This document shows positions 28,101-32,400 of a DNA stretch of 33,688 bases, piece by piece. The notes beneath the pieces are model-generated. The model was not told the origin of the DNA. It did no database searches and saw nothing but the letters and a program-made list of their open reading frames with translations. Both the position numbers and the translations under genes were made by a program. The DNA is from Phoronis ovalis. Taxonomy: Eukaryota; Phoronida; Phoronidae. The stretch spans positions 1-33,688 of the forward strand of contig JAOXYB010020626.1 of the NCBI GenBank assembly GCA_028565635.1, written 5' to 3'. Numbering within the stretch: position 1 is the first letter of the stretch; each line of letters begins with the position of its first letter.

Positions 28101-30455
28101 TTGTAGCATTAGTTTTGTTTAGTTAAAATTAACATGTATTTAGTTTTAAACTTATTTCAGCTACAAACTATGCCAAAACTATTTACTATGTAAACAGTTA
28201 CCTCATATTTTTATTTAAAAAAACTCTGTTGATGTGAATTGTATAAGCGCAATAAACACTGTTTCTCCATTGCACATGTGATCCATAATGCAGTAATGCA
28301 GGTGATCAAAATTTGTATAAGATCATTGTTCCAAACATTGCTAAAGAAAAAGATTTTTGTGATTGTTTTTATTGGAATTCTGATCCTTGCTACTGATCTT
28401 CTGTACCTGTACCAAGTAAAAGTGTCATGGTGTATGGATAATTTAGTAAATTATTTTTCAGATTGTCACAATTTCTGTCAGATTGCGCAGAAAGGATTAT
28501 TGTGCTCACAACAGTGCACTGTAGAGTTCTGAACAGATATTACAAGTTTCTTATGTACCTTGGGATGCCAAGTAGTCAAGTGAAAGAACTCAAGGTAAAC
28601 CATTTCTGTAAAGTGGTTAGCGAATTTGCTCTGGAGTACCGTACAACTCGGGAGAAAGTTTTACAACAACAGGAAAAGAAAAAGACATATCGTGAGAGAA
28701 AGAAGACGAGAGGAAAGCTTATTTGTGATGTAAGTGTTAAATACTTTTTGAAGATAATAGTTCAGTCTGTGTTTGGTTTGTTACTGTTACAAACTAAACA
28801 TACAAATATCAATGTACACGAGTTAGAACTTATAGTAAATGATGCTGTAACCAACAAAAAGCTTCTCGGTATTGTCAGAGAATTGTGACTCCTAGCCACG
28901 CTTGCTAAGTAATTGATAAAGCAGCATTTGTGGCTACTTGTTGTAGTCGTCGCTCCAAAATTCATTTTAGATTCCTTATATTTCAGACTGAAAATTTTGC
29001 CCACAACAGGGAAGTTAAGAAGCAAGAAGATGCCTTACACAAGGTTCTGGGTAATGGTTATACGTCTGATACAGCTAGTCTAGGCAGGAAGAAACCATCA
29101 ACAGGTAAGCTTCCACCGTTGTTTGTAATTGAAATATATGCCAGAAGTTCTAGTATTACTGAACTGTCAGTCGTATCTTTGAACAGTCTGTACGAGTTAG
29201 CTATGTCGGGTTTTTCAGAAGAAGGTAAGATTTGAGACTTAACCGAATGCCTTTGATGAAGTTATTACCACTTTAGCATTTATACTGTAACATTTTATTA
29301 TAGTTTAGAGTCTCTTATTTTCATTCTGTTCAGTTTTGATTTTGTTTTTTTTGGAATGTTTATTGTGAAGTATATAAAGCTGGAAGTATGTATTTTGTTG
29401 CTGTTTATATGTTTTTTTTTTTACAACATCAACATCTATATTGCTGGTATAGTATAATTACTATTATTAGCATGCACACACATTATATTAAAAGTATATT
29501 AAATAAGAAAGAGTTTTAATTTGAGTTGTTTGAGTCTTTTCCACGTAATCTAAAGCATATTTTGTTGTGTTTTGCAGGCAATAAACAGAGAAATGTTCCA
29601 AAAGGTGCTATGACAGACAATGATATTTGTGATACGGGCGAGGATGAAATTCTTGAGGCTTGTGTTAAGACTGCTACTTCATCAGGACAACGTGCCCCTA
29701 CGCGGGAAAGAAAGAGAACAAAGTATGCTCACAGGAAATCATGTAAGCGTATATATTTATTTCTTGCCTGGTAATGTTTATCCCACCAGAAAACACTTTA
29801 TTTTTTCCACTCTAAAAATGATAAGTTTGTATGAACTTTTTATTGCATTCTGTTTAGCAAAAATAGTTTTGTACTGATTCTGTATTATTGAAAGTAGAGT
29901 AAAAGAGCACATCTTCCTTTCATAAACTAATTAGCAAGTCTCCTATGTGCTTGTCCAATATTTCATATCCCACTATATTTTTCAGTCGCGTTTGGAGAGG
30001 ACAGAACCCGTAGCATAGATTTGTCTGAAATGGATTGGGTATTAATAATGTTATTTGCAATTAAATTAATTTTTATCACATTTTGTTGGATGTTCTGCCA
30101 GTGTTTTAGAAGCTTTAGTGTTACTTGCTTCATGTATTCTGAAATATACTGTAAATATACTGGAAATATGCTGTAAATATTTGTACTTTTGAGGCCTCAC
30201 AACTGCATCATTCATAAATAGTAGCTGTGATAAAAACCATTAACTGCATACTGCTTGGAGGATCCCATTTCATTTACCAATATTTACAGTTTATTTCGTT
30301 GTATTTACAAAGTTAATTCAATACTGTAGTTGATTTGAGAGTACTGTTTTAACATTAATTCGTTCTTTTTGTTTTTTTTAGTGAGGCGGACATTGAAAGG
30401 AGGTATTGATGAAGTAGAAAGGCAAGCAGTTGCAAAGTACGGTCAGAAATTTTAA
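957..30455 (+). CDS. FHOD: FHOD1/FHOD3-family formin, 23-exon gene (spliced CDS)
   Basis: Formins nucleate and elongate unbranched actin filaments; FHOD members act on stress fibres and sarcomeres downstream of Rho/ROCK. Joining 23 exons gives 5,196 nt including the stop (1,731 aa), or 1,372 aa without symmetric exon 11; human FHOD3 is about 1,400-1,600 aa. Domain order seen: N-terminal GTPase-binding-like module (about 1-116), armadillo DID (about 117-341), charged coiled-coil linker (about 395-500), Ser-rich disordered linker, FH1 with four proline runs (about 819-854), FH2 (about 862-1254; contains [21 protein letters not shown] and LLHHL), and C-terminal DAD (RKSLRRTLKGG, about 1346-1356). 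The ATG at 957 is chosen because [17 protein letters not shown] matches the FHOD N-terminus, it sits in a good start context (AACATGG) and an in-frame TGA lies upstream at 882-884. All junctions are GT-AG and phase-consistent. Vertebrate FHOD1 and FHOD3 are paralogues; a single invertebrate gene cannot be assigned to either. Confidence 0.97.
1348..1469 (+). CDS. FHOD: FHOD exon 2 (residues 56-96)
   Basis: Acceptor TTTATAG/TTGGAAG, donor CAAGA/GTGAGT, ending in phase 2. Reads [13 protein letters not shown]..., then [19 protein letters not shown], the conserved FHOD segment of the N-terminal module (vertebrate AYLDLEATLAEQRDELEGF). Confidence 0.96.
1867..1923. repeat. 57-bp imperfect hairpin (MITE-like)
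   Basis: Left arm ACCTGGGTTATTA (1867-1879) is complementary to right arm TAATAACCCAAGT (1911-1923) with one mismatch in 13. An inner stem ATCTGT (1882-1887) / ACAGAT (1901-1906) continues it. It may be a remnant terminal-inverted-repeat element. Confidence 0.5.
1982..2019. repeat. 10-bp perfect inverted repeat with 18-nt loop
   Basis: CATATAAACC (1982-1991) pairs exactly with GGTTTATATG (2010-2019). It lies about 60 bases after another hairpin in the same intron. AT-rich, so a chance origin is possible. Confidence 0.45.
4022..4057. repeat. Two-copy AT-rich tandem repeat
   Basis: CTCGCAT followed by a TA run occurs at 4022-4040 and again at 4041-4057. It is an intronic microsatellite-like duplication. 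Confidence 0.7.
4273..4331 (+). CDS. FHOD: FHOD exon 3 (residues 96-116)
   Basis: Acceptor CATTTCAG/TCGCAAG, donor CATCG/GTAAGT, ending in phase 1. Encodes [19 protein letters not shown], near-identical to the vertebrate FHOD stretch [17 protein letters not shown]. It joins the N-terminal module to the DID. Confidence 0.96.
4332..9895 (+). other. Intron 3 (5.6 kb, largest)
   Basis: AT-rich phase 1 intron. It carries a diverged three-unit tandem repeat of about 145 bp (7524-7975). No exon of FHOD or another gene was recognised on either strand; the short open frames (for example 4590-4778 and 9535-9774 on minus, 7057-7245 on plus) show no family signature. Confidence 0.8.
7524..7975. repeat. 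Diverged tandem repeat, about 145-bp unit, three copies
   Basis: GTTTACATAACCTGAAACA-like starts recur at 7663 (GTTTACATAACCTGAACC) and 7808 (GTTTACATAACCTGAAAC), 145 bases apart. Each is followed by similar TTTACC/TTGCC..TTGACTTTTG..ATTGTTTATRTRT blocks, and each unit ends with an AGGATTA or GGTAATACTGAG-like segment. An older copy seems to start near 7524 (AACTGAAACATGTTATCATT). Boundaries are approximate. Confidence 0.55.
9896..9963 (+). CDS. FHOD: FHOD exon 4 (residues 116-138)
   Basis: Acceptor TTTTTGCAG/AAAAAT, donor TTCCAG/GTTAGT, ending in phase 0. Encodes [20 protein letters not shown] then IFQ, matching vertebrate [20 protein letters not shown] at the start of the armadillo DID. 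Confidence 0.96.
9964..10843 (+). other. Intron 4 (0.9 kb)
   Basis: Phase 0 intron. It includes a GC-richer patch of short degenerate repeats at 10372-10460 (listed separately). A possible acceptor-to-donor segment there meets an in-frame TAG, so it is not an exon. Confidence 0.75.
10372..10460. repeat. Short degenerate GGGGCAATTATTAGA-type repeats
   Basis: GGGCAATAATTAGAGA (10375), GGGCAATTATTGATT (10393), GGACGATTAATAAAA (10425) and GGGCGAACATTAGAGA (10442) form four related units with uneven spacing. They resemble an interspersed-repeat remnant rather than coding DNA. Confidence 0.5.
10844..10949 (+). CDS. FHOD: FHOD exon 5 (residues 139-174)
   Basis: Acceptor TATACAG/GATGAC, donor CTACGAG/GTGAGC, ending in phase 1. 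Encodes [20 protein letters not shown] then [15 protein letters not shown], the highly conserved FHOD DID segment. Confidence 0.97.
11498..11535. repeat. Two-copy 19-bp tandem repeat
   Basis: CAAGTTTTGTGTGATGAGT (11498-11516) is followed directly by CAAGTTTTGTGTGATAAGT (11517-11535), with one difference. Intron 5. Confidence 0.8.
11788..11801 (+). repeat. Poly-C run (14 C)
   Basis: Homopolymer of 14 cytosines in intron 5, about 145 bases upstream of candidate cassette exon 5b. Poly-C tracts bind PCBP-type splicing factors, but no function is shown here. Confidence 0.8.
11912..11923 (+). promoter_or_regulatory. (GT)6 tract upstream of candidate cassette exon 5b
   Basis: GTGTGTGTGTGT ends 22 bases before the exon start at 11946. 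UG-rich elements beside cassette exons are bound by CELF-family and TDP-43-type RNA-binding proteins. The regulatory role is inferred from position. Confidence 0.35.
11946..12002 (+). CDS. FHOD: FHOD exon 5b, candidate 57-nt cassette exon in the DID
   Basis: Not part of the canonical FHOD protein. The acceptor is ATTGCACTTAG/AGGATG with a pyrimidine-rich lead, and the donor is AGAG/GTAAGA, strong. It is 57 nt and phase 1-1, exactly fitting between exons 5 and 6, and open throughout. Inclusion would insert [19 protein letters not shown] (19 residues) between YILR and ALGQ, inside the armadillo repeats that bind the DAD. It is mostly acidic and helix-compatible. This is a prediction from splice sites and frame; no homologous vertebrate exon is known to me. 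Confidence 0.65.
12898..12992 (+). CDS. FHOD: FHOD exon 6 (residues 174-205)
   Basis: Acceptor AATTTCAG/CTTTGG, donor TCAAAG/GTATTG, ending in phase 0. Encodes [20 protein letters not shown] then [12 protein letters not shown], matching vertebrate [16 protein letters not shown] and QWLYTLI in the DID. Confidence 0.97.
12993..15726 (+). other. Intron 6 (2.7 kb)
   Basis: Phase 0 intron. It contains an unusually long T-rich open frame at about 14841-15341 (see findings) and a (TTA)5 microsatellite at 15698-15712 just before exon 7. The ORF-like stretches at 13059-13364 and 13995-14180 lack FHOD similarity and correct phase. Confidence 0.75.
15698..15712 (+). repeat. (TTA)5 microsatellite in the exon 7 acceptor region
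   Basis: Five TTA repeats end 14 bases before the exon 7 start. They occupy where a pyrimidine tract would lie, so repeat length could affect exon 7 recognition. Confidence 0.75.
15727..15838 (+). CDS. FHOD: FHOD exon 7 (residues 206-243)
   Basis: Acceptor ATTTGTAG/TTTCGA, donor CGAG/GTAGGA, ending in phase 1. Encodes [20 protein letters not shown] then [17 protein letters not shown], almost identical to vertebrate [20 protein letters not shown] in the DID. Confidence 0.97.
15839..16506 (+). other. Intron 7 (0.7 kb)
   Basis: AT-rich phase 1 intron. Nothing recognisable inside; the frames that extend exon 7 reading past its donor diverge from FHOD immediately. Confidence 0.75.
16507..16601 (+). 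CDS. FHOD: FHOD exon 8 (residues 243-274)
   Basis: Acceptor TTTTGTAG/GATCTC, donor AACAAG/GTCAGT, ending in phase 0. Encodes [20 protein letters not shown] then [12 protein letters not shown], matching vertebrate KPWSNIMEILEEKDGVDTEL and LVYAMTLVNK in the DID. Confidence 0.97.
16602..17116 (+). other. Intron 8 (0.5 kb)
   Basis: AT-rich phase 0 intron with no recognised content. Confidence 0.75.
17117..17316 (+). CDS. FHOD: FHOD exon 9 (residues 275-341)
   Basis: Acceptor TTATTTAG/GCAATC, donor TTAAG/GTATAA (weak), ending in phase 2. Encodes [20 protein letters not shown] and the end of the DID, with ...[17 protein letters not shown] matching vertebrate EQLNIYEVALRHEDGDE. The weak donor fits the presence of an alternative exon (9b) in the next intron. 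Confidence 0.95.
17317..17969 (+). other. Intron 9 (0.65 kb), containing cassette 9b
   Basis: Phase 2 intron. Apart from candidate exon 9b (17760-17837) nothing was recognised. A GTAAGA at 17587 pairs with an acceptor only 5 nt upstream and would break the frame. Confidence 0.7.
17760..17837 (+). CDS. FHOD: FHOD exon 9b, candidate 78-nt cassette exon
   Basis: The segment is GC- and CpG-richer than the flanking intron. The donor TTCCAT/GTAAGC is strong, and the pyrimidine-rich TTTTCAGTTTCAGTCTACCT precedes the acceptor. Using the AG at 17758-17759, it is 78 nt and phase 2-2, fitting exactly between exons 9 and 10. It adds 26 residues reading [18 protein letters not shown] then QSRLLVS, a basic segment with several potential Ser phosphosites just after the DID. 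A competing AG four bases earlier (17754-17755) would give an immediate TAG, so acceptor choice matters. Prediction only. Confidence 0.62.
17970..18155 (+). CDS. FHOD: FHOD exon 10 (residues 341-403)
   Basis: Acceptor AATTTATAG/AAATGT, donor AGAGC/GTAAGT, ending in phase 2. Encodes a basic, Ser/Thr/Pro-rich linker ([18 protein letters not shown]...) ending [14 protein letters not shown], the start of a charged coiled coil that continues in exon 12 (ARQAEREN) when exon 11 is skipped. Confidence 0.9.
18156..19158 (+). other. Intron 10 (1.0 kb)
   Basis: AT-rich phase 2 intron. No convincing exon was found; the open frame 18231-18455 lacks usable splice sites in phase. Confidence 0.75.
19159..20235 (+). 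CDS. FHOD: FHOD exon 11, 1,077-nt Cys/Ser-rich symmetric exon
   Basis: Acceptor TCTTGCAG/CAGTGC, donor ACAGC/GTGAGT. It is 1,077 nt, phase 2-2, so skipping keeps frame and directly rejoins ERRRRERA to ARQAEREN of the coiled coil. It adds 359 residues: acidic, Ser/Thr/Asn-rich and probably disordered, with 25 cysteines (about 7%) including CAC, CTCC and CRC clusters. There is no transmembrane segment or signal peptide. I recognise no domain and no counterpart in vertebrate FHOD; vertebrate FHOD3 and fly Fhod are known to vary by splicing in this linker region. Whether it is cassette or constitutive is unresolved; the long uninterrupted frame with matching splice phases makes it certainly coding. 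Confidence 0.85.
20236..20666 (+). other. Intron 11 (0.4 kb)
   Basis: T-rich phase 2 intron with no recognised content. An AG/GT juxtaposition (TATAGCAG/GTAAAG near 20580) has no coding between its sites. Confidence 0.75.
20667..20836 (+). CDS. FHOD: FHOD exon 12 (residues 403-460)
   Basis: Acceptor ATTTTTAG/TGCACG, donor GTGCAT/GTAAGT, ending in phase 1. Encodes [12 protein letters not shown]..., then [15 protein letters not shown], part of the charged coiled-coil linker between DID and FH1. Open reading past the donor is not FHOD-like. Confidence 0.9.
20837..21333 (+). other. Intron 12 (0.5 kb)
   Basis: Phase 1 intron. The frame open upstream of exon 13 from 21132 is hydrophobic and not FHOD-like; it is treated as intron. 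Confidence 0.75.
21334..21630 (+). CDS. FHOD: FHOD exon 13 (residues 460-559)
   Basis: Acceptor GTTTACAG/TTATGC, donor AACAATG/GTAAGC, ending in phase 1. Encodes a strongly charged helix ([40 protein letters not shown]), a coiled coil, then an acidic Ser/Asp-rich tail ([13 protein letters not shown]). Confidence 0.92.
21631..22275 (+). other. Intron 13 (0.65 kb)
   Basis: Phase 1 intron. A GTAAGT at 21949 pairs with an acceptor 16 nt upstream but would shift the frame; nothing else was recognised. Confidence 0.75.
22276..23351 (+). CDS. FHOD: FHOD exon 14: linker, FH1 and start of FH2 (residues 559-917)
   Basis: Acceptor TCTTTCAG/ATGACA, donor GCTAAG/GTCAGT, ending in phase 0. In order: a Ser/Gly/Gln-rich disordered linker ([22 protein letters not shown]); [10 protein letters not shown]; an acidic motif [19 protein letters not shown], resembling the conserved FHOD segment before FH1; FH1 with runs PPPPP, PPPPP, PPPPP and PPPP (about 23059-23160) that would bind profilin-actin; and the FH2 N-terminus [15 protein letters not shown] with the lasso Trp in GTIWQKL, then [10 protein letters not shown]1 is short, about 35 residues. 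Confidence 0.96.
23352..25291 (+). other. Intron 14 (1.9 kb)
   Basis: AT-rich phase 0 intron. One possible 6-nt microexon is at 23974-23979 (see findings). Otherwise nothing recognised. Confidence 0.75.
25292..25447 (+). CDS. FHOD: FHOD exon 15, FH2 (residues 918-969)
   Basis: Acceptor TTATTACAG/AAAGCA, donor ATAGAA/GTAAGT, phase 0-0. Encodes [20 protein letters not shown], containing the Asn-Ile signature of the actin-binding FH2 knob; vertebrate FHOD has [19 protein letters not shown]. Confidence 0.97.
25448..25765 (+). other. Intron 15 (0.3 kb)
   Basis: Phase 0 intron, AT-rich, with no recognised content. Confidence 0.75.
25766..25951 (+). CDS. FHOD: FHOD exon 16, FH2 (residues 970-1031)
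   Basis: Acceptor CCTTGCAG/AAAATC, donor GAACAG/GTTTGT, phase 0-0. Encodes [35 protein letters not shown] and [19 protein letters not shown], matching vertebrate MMPTEEERQKI and [18 protein letters not shown]. Confidence 0.97.
25952..27026 (+). other. Intron 16 (1.1 kb)
   Basis: Phase 0 intron. No supported exon; a possible 12-nt symmetric segment at 26309-26320 was considered and rejected. Confidence 0.75.
27027..27146 (+). CDS. FHOD: FHOD exon 17, FH2 core (residues 1032-1071)
   Basis: Acceptor TTTTGCAG/GAAGTT, donor GTGCAG/GTGAGG, phase 0-0. Encodes [16 protein letters not shown] and [25 protein letters not shown] is the hallmark FH2 core motif. Confidence 0.98.
27421..27582 (+). CDS. 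FHOD: FHOD exon 18, FH2 (residues 1072-1125)
   Basis: Acceptor TTTTCAG/TCAAAA, donor GCAAAG/GTATTT, phase 0-0. Encodes [20 protein letters not shown], then [20 protein letters not shown] and DLYSEI. The Lys of EVKDT is at the position of the FH2 actin-contact lysine (K1601 in yeast Bni1, from family knowledge). Confidence 0.97.
27663..27729. repeat. 36-bp direct tandem duplication in intron 18
   Basis: GCTTCATTATGATTGTGTGA plus ACTATCTATTT starts at 27663 and again at 27699, identical over at least 31 bases. It fills a third of this 193-nt intron, just upstream of the exon 19 acceptor, and looks recent. Confidence 0.92.
27776..27894 (+). CDS. FHOD: FHOD exon 19, FH2 (residues 1126-1165)
   Basis: Acceptor TGCACAG/GTTGAC, donor AATAA/GTAAGT, ending in phase 2. 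Encodes [20 protein letters not shown] then [19 protein letters not shown], matching vertebrate VDFEQLTENLGQLERR and LAKHE of the FH2. Confidence 0.96.
27895..28461 (+). other. Intron 19 (0.6 kb), containing candidate microexon
   Basis: Phase 2 intron. Apart from the 18-nt candidate at 28032-28049 it is AT-rich without recognised content. The open frame entering exon 20 from upstream is not FHOD-like. Confidence 0.7.
28032..28049 (+). CDS. FHOD: FHOD exon 19b, candidate 18-nt FH2 microexon
   Basis: Acceptor CTTTAAATTTACAG/TGGCAT and a perfect donor GTGTC/GTAAGT flank 18 nt in phase 2-2. Inclusion changes the exon 19-20 junction from PLKN-K-LSQF to PLKN-NGIENVS-LSQF, a net gain of six residues within the FH2. 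Evidence is splice-site quality and phase only; a chance match cannot be excluded. Confidence 0.42.
28462..28729 (+). CDS. FHOD: FHOD exon 20, end of FH2 (residues 1165-1254)
   Basis: Acceptor ATTTTTCAG/ATTGTC, donor TGTGAT/GTAAGT, ending in phase 0. Encodes [56 protein letters not shown] and [12 protein letters not shown]. The last two match vertebrate [17 protein letters not shown] and YRERNKTRG at the FH2 C-terminus. In vertebrate FHOD3 a muscle-specific acidic insertion sits just after this point. Confidence 0.97.
28987..29104 (+). CDS. FHOD: FHOD exon 21, post-FH2 tail (residues 1255-1294)
   Basis: Acceptor TATTTCAG/ACTGAA, donor ACAG/GTAAGC, ending in phase 1. Encodes [20 protein letters not shown] then [20 protein letters not shown], a polar linker between FH2 and DAD. 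A second in-phase donor exists 120 nt downstream (see next entry). Confidence 0.93.
29105..29224 (+). CDS. FHOD: FHOD exon 21L: 120-nt in-frame extension by a second donor
   Basis: Reading past the first donor stays open for exactly 40 codons ([39 protein letters not shown]) to a strong donor GAAG/GTAAGA at 29225, also phase 1, so both donors join exon 22 in frame. No stop in 40 codons of AT-rich DNA plus a matched-phase donor supports alternative 5' splice-site use. An alternative reading is a 6-nt microexon AAGAAG (29219-29224, acceptor TTTTTCAG), which would add EE. Confidence 0.5.
29578..29742 (+). CDS. FHOD: FHOD exon 22, tail and start of DAD (residues 1294-1349)
   Basis: Acceptor TTTTGCAG/GCAATA, donor AATCAT/GTAAGC, ending in phase 1. 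Encodes an acidic patch [20 protein letters not shown] (compare vertebrate SDEIMDLLVQSVTKS) and the DAD start [13 protein letters not shown]. The exon ends one base after the RKS serine codon. Confidence 0.95.
29986..30038 (+). CDS. FHOD: FHOD exon 22b, candidate alternative C-terminal exon (53 nt)
   Basis: Strong acceptor ATATTTTTCAG/TCGCGT and a weaker donor GATTGG/GTATTA bound a GC-richer 53-nt segment. Joined after exon 22 it reads ...[22 protein letters not shown], and exon 23 then starts in a different phase with an immediate TGA. The result lacks the DAD basic core LRRTLK. Predicted from sequence only; it could also be a poison exon or chance. Confidence 0.4.
30141..30184. repeat. 22-bp tandem duplication with TGTAAATA
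   Basis: GAAATATACTGTAAATATACTG (30141-30162) is followed by GAAATATGCTGTAAATATTTGT (30163-30184). Each copy holds a TGTAAATA, the Pumilio-type core, relevant only if this intron is retained in a 3' UTR. Confidence 0.6.
30382..30455 (+). CDS. FHOD: FHOD exon 23, DAD core and stop (residues 1349-1372)
   Basis: Acceptor GTTTTTTTTAG/TGAGGC. Encodes [20 protein letters not shown] then GQKF and TAA (30453-30455). LRRTLK is the FHOD DAD core that binds the DID to hold the formin inactive. With exon 22 it rebuilds RKSLRRTLK, where vertebrate FHOD1 is phosphorylated by ROCK (Ser in RKS, Thr in RRT); both residues are present. Confidence 0.96.
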
Positions 30456-31359
30456 TCAACAAAATGATTAAACTTGTCATGGAATAAATGGGACACAAAA
30501 CAGGAGGACAAAATGGTTTCTCGATGTAATAAACATGTGTCAAGCCATATTGATTTTCTGCTGCTTTGCCTTGGAAATCCTAGCATTTTATACAAGCCAT
30601 CCATGTTCGGTTGTTTCAACTTTCTTAGTCAGTGGAATTAAACATTCTGCATCTTGTCAATTTCTGTCTAATGAAGATATATCTGATACCAATGTTTCTG
30701 TTTCTGTTATTTCTTAAAAATATAACATGCATTGTAGGTGTGCGATGCTGTAATATTGTTAAACAATTTTTATGATTTTGGCATATCATACATGTATCTT
30801 CTATGCAGCTTTGCATTTTCTGTGATATATTTGCACAAAGTAGAAGTGTTCATCTTGAAATATCTAGTTCACCAAAAAAGTTTTTTAAAATTCATATAAA
30901 ATTCTCGAATTGTTTCAAGAGACATGTTATAAATGTAAGCTATTGTAACTGTACATTGCTGCGATAGCTCTCGTCGCAAGGGTTAAATAACTGGGAAACA
31001 GGTATTGAGGATGCAACACCAAACTTTTTAACGATGCTTGTTGAGTCATAATCTCTCAATATGTATCACTTTCATGATAAACAAGTATTTCCTATCTGGC
31101 TATGTGTTCCATGCAGTGTCATATGTATACATGGTACATGTAGTTTTAACTAGTTTTCTTCAGCAGTTGAGAAAATTTGTAATTTCTACTGCATGTGGAA
31201 AAGGACAACATATGCAATGAAAGGTGTAGTTTTCCTTTTGCAGCCAGGCTCAGGTGAAAGCAGAACTATTTCAATGTCATATTTTAGATGTGTACAATGA
31301 AACATTTCTGTTGATGTCTTGCAAGTTTTAGCATTGCATTTGCATCAATTTTTTATCAA

Positions 31360-31365
31360 AATAAA
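31360..31365 (+). terminator. Candidate poly(A) signal AATAAA
   Basis: Canonical hexamer 905 bases after the stop codon, followed within 40 bases by T-rich and TGTG-containing DNA typical of a downstream element. Confidence 0.45.
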
Positions 31366-31802
31366 TAGTACTCTCAAATTCCTTTTCTCGTATTAACATG
31401 TGCATCCTTTATTGGTTAGACTTCGTCTTACCTAATGAAAAAAAGCTGTAGATACTGGTTATATATTAAACATTAAATTATTTGATATTACTTTTAATAT
31501 GCATATATTTTTACTCGTCTTTAGCTATTGCGCATTTTGCCATGCAGTTTTTTCAAGACTGACTGTATTTATATATGTAAATTATTAATATGCAGTCTAC
31601 ATAATTTAGCTAAATGTTAGGTCCTAACAGTTTTTTGACTGAAATATTGGATTCGGTGCGTGGATATGTGTACATGTTCAAATGGCATGCTTAAGAAAAC
31701 TATGCAACTCATTTTGCCAAGGAACGTTTCCGAAATATCTTTGGCAAGTTTTCGTAGGAGGGACATATTTAAAGAATATCCTGTGTTCACCAGATGCAAA
31801 TT

Positions 31803-31813
31803 AATAAAATAAA
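31803..31813 (+). terminator. Two overlapping AATAAA poly(A) signals
   Basis: AATAAAATAAA contains two canonical hexamers, followed by GTTTGCTC and TTGTTATTTT, a plausible downstream U-rich element. Likely distal 3' end of FHOD. Confidence 0.45.
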
Positions 31814-31830
31814 CAATCGTTTGCTCATTA

Positions 31831-32400
31831 AGGATGAATTGTTATTTTAATATATAAATTTACTTATTACTGGATTGTTTATTTTCTGTGTACTAGCTGT
31901 TTGTCTAAGTGTTCCTCTGCATTATTAACATGTTGCTTCATTAGCCGCTATACAACCGTGTTGCTGTAGTCGATTTGGTCTTCAAGCATCCATTTGATTC
32001 AAACCAATAGATGATCATTTCCTCTAATACAATGTAATATGGATGATTTTGTGGTCAGATACAAGTGTTTTTAATGTCCAAAGTGCTGTTCAGTACTTTA
32101 GTAATCACAAATGCTAGTGGTTTAGACTATTAGGAGCATGCACAAAGATGTTAACTTCTGATTCCTTGTTGCTGTTGTTGAAATCAGTTAAAACAAATAT
32201 AACATTTAACTGTTAACTTGTCTTTTGTTTTGATATACCTGCCCCAGCAGTTGGGCTCACCAAATTTGTACAACGCATGTAACTCGTGATTGATTGGGCC
32301 TTTACATATCAAATTGACCCAATTTCAAAATATTTCTGAACTTTGCAATATCTCGAGAAGATTAGCTGTTACAGTAGGTTGAAAAAATTAATACCACACA
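31831..32400. other. Intergenic, nothing recognised
   Basis: AT-rich sequence without open frames of interest, RNA gene or clear repeat. Confidence 0.6.

Larger units (their letters stand above)
29743..30381 (+). other. Intron 22 (0.6 kb), containing candidate alternative exon
   Basis: Phase 1 intron. It holds the candidate exon 22b at 29986-30038 and a 22-bp tandem duplication at 30141-30184. Confidence 0.7.
30456..31830 (+). other. Probable FHOD 3' UTR
   Basis: AT-rich DNA after the stop without coding signal. Candidate polyadenylation signals AATAAA are at 30483-30488, 31360-31365 and 31803-31813 (two overlapping). The last two are followed by T/GT-rich DNA, so a UTR of roughly 0.9-1.4 kb is likely, with possible alternative ends. 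Confidence 0.55.
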
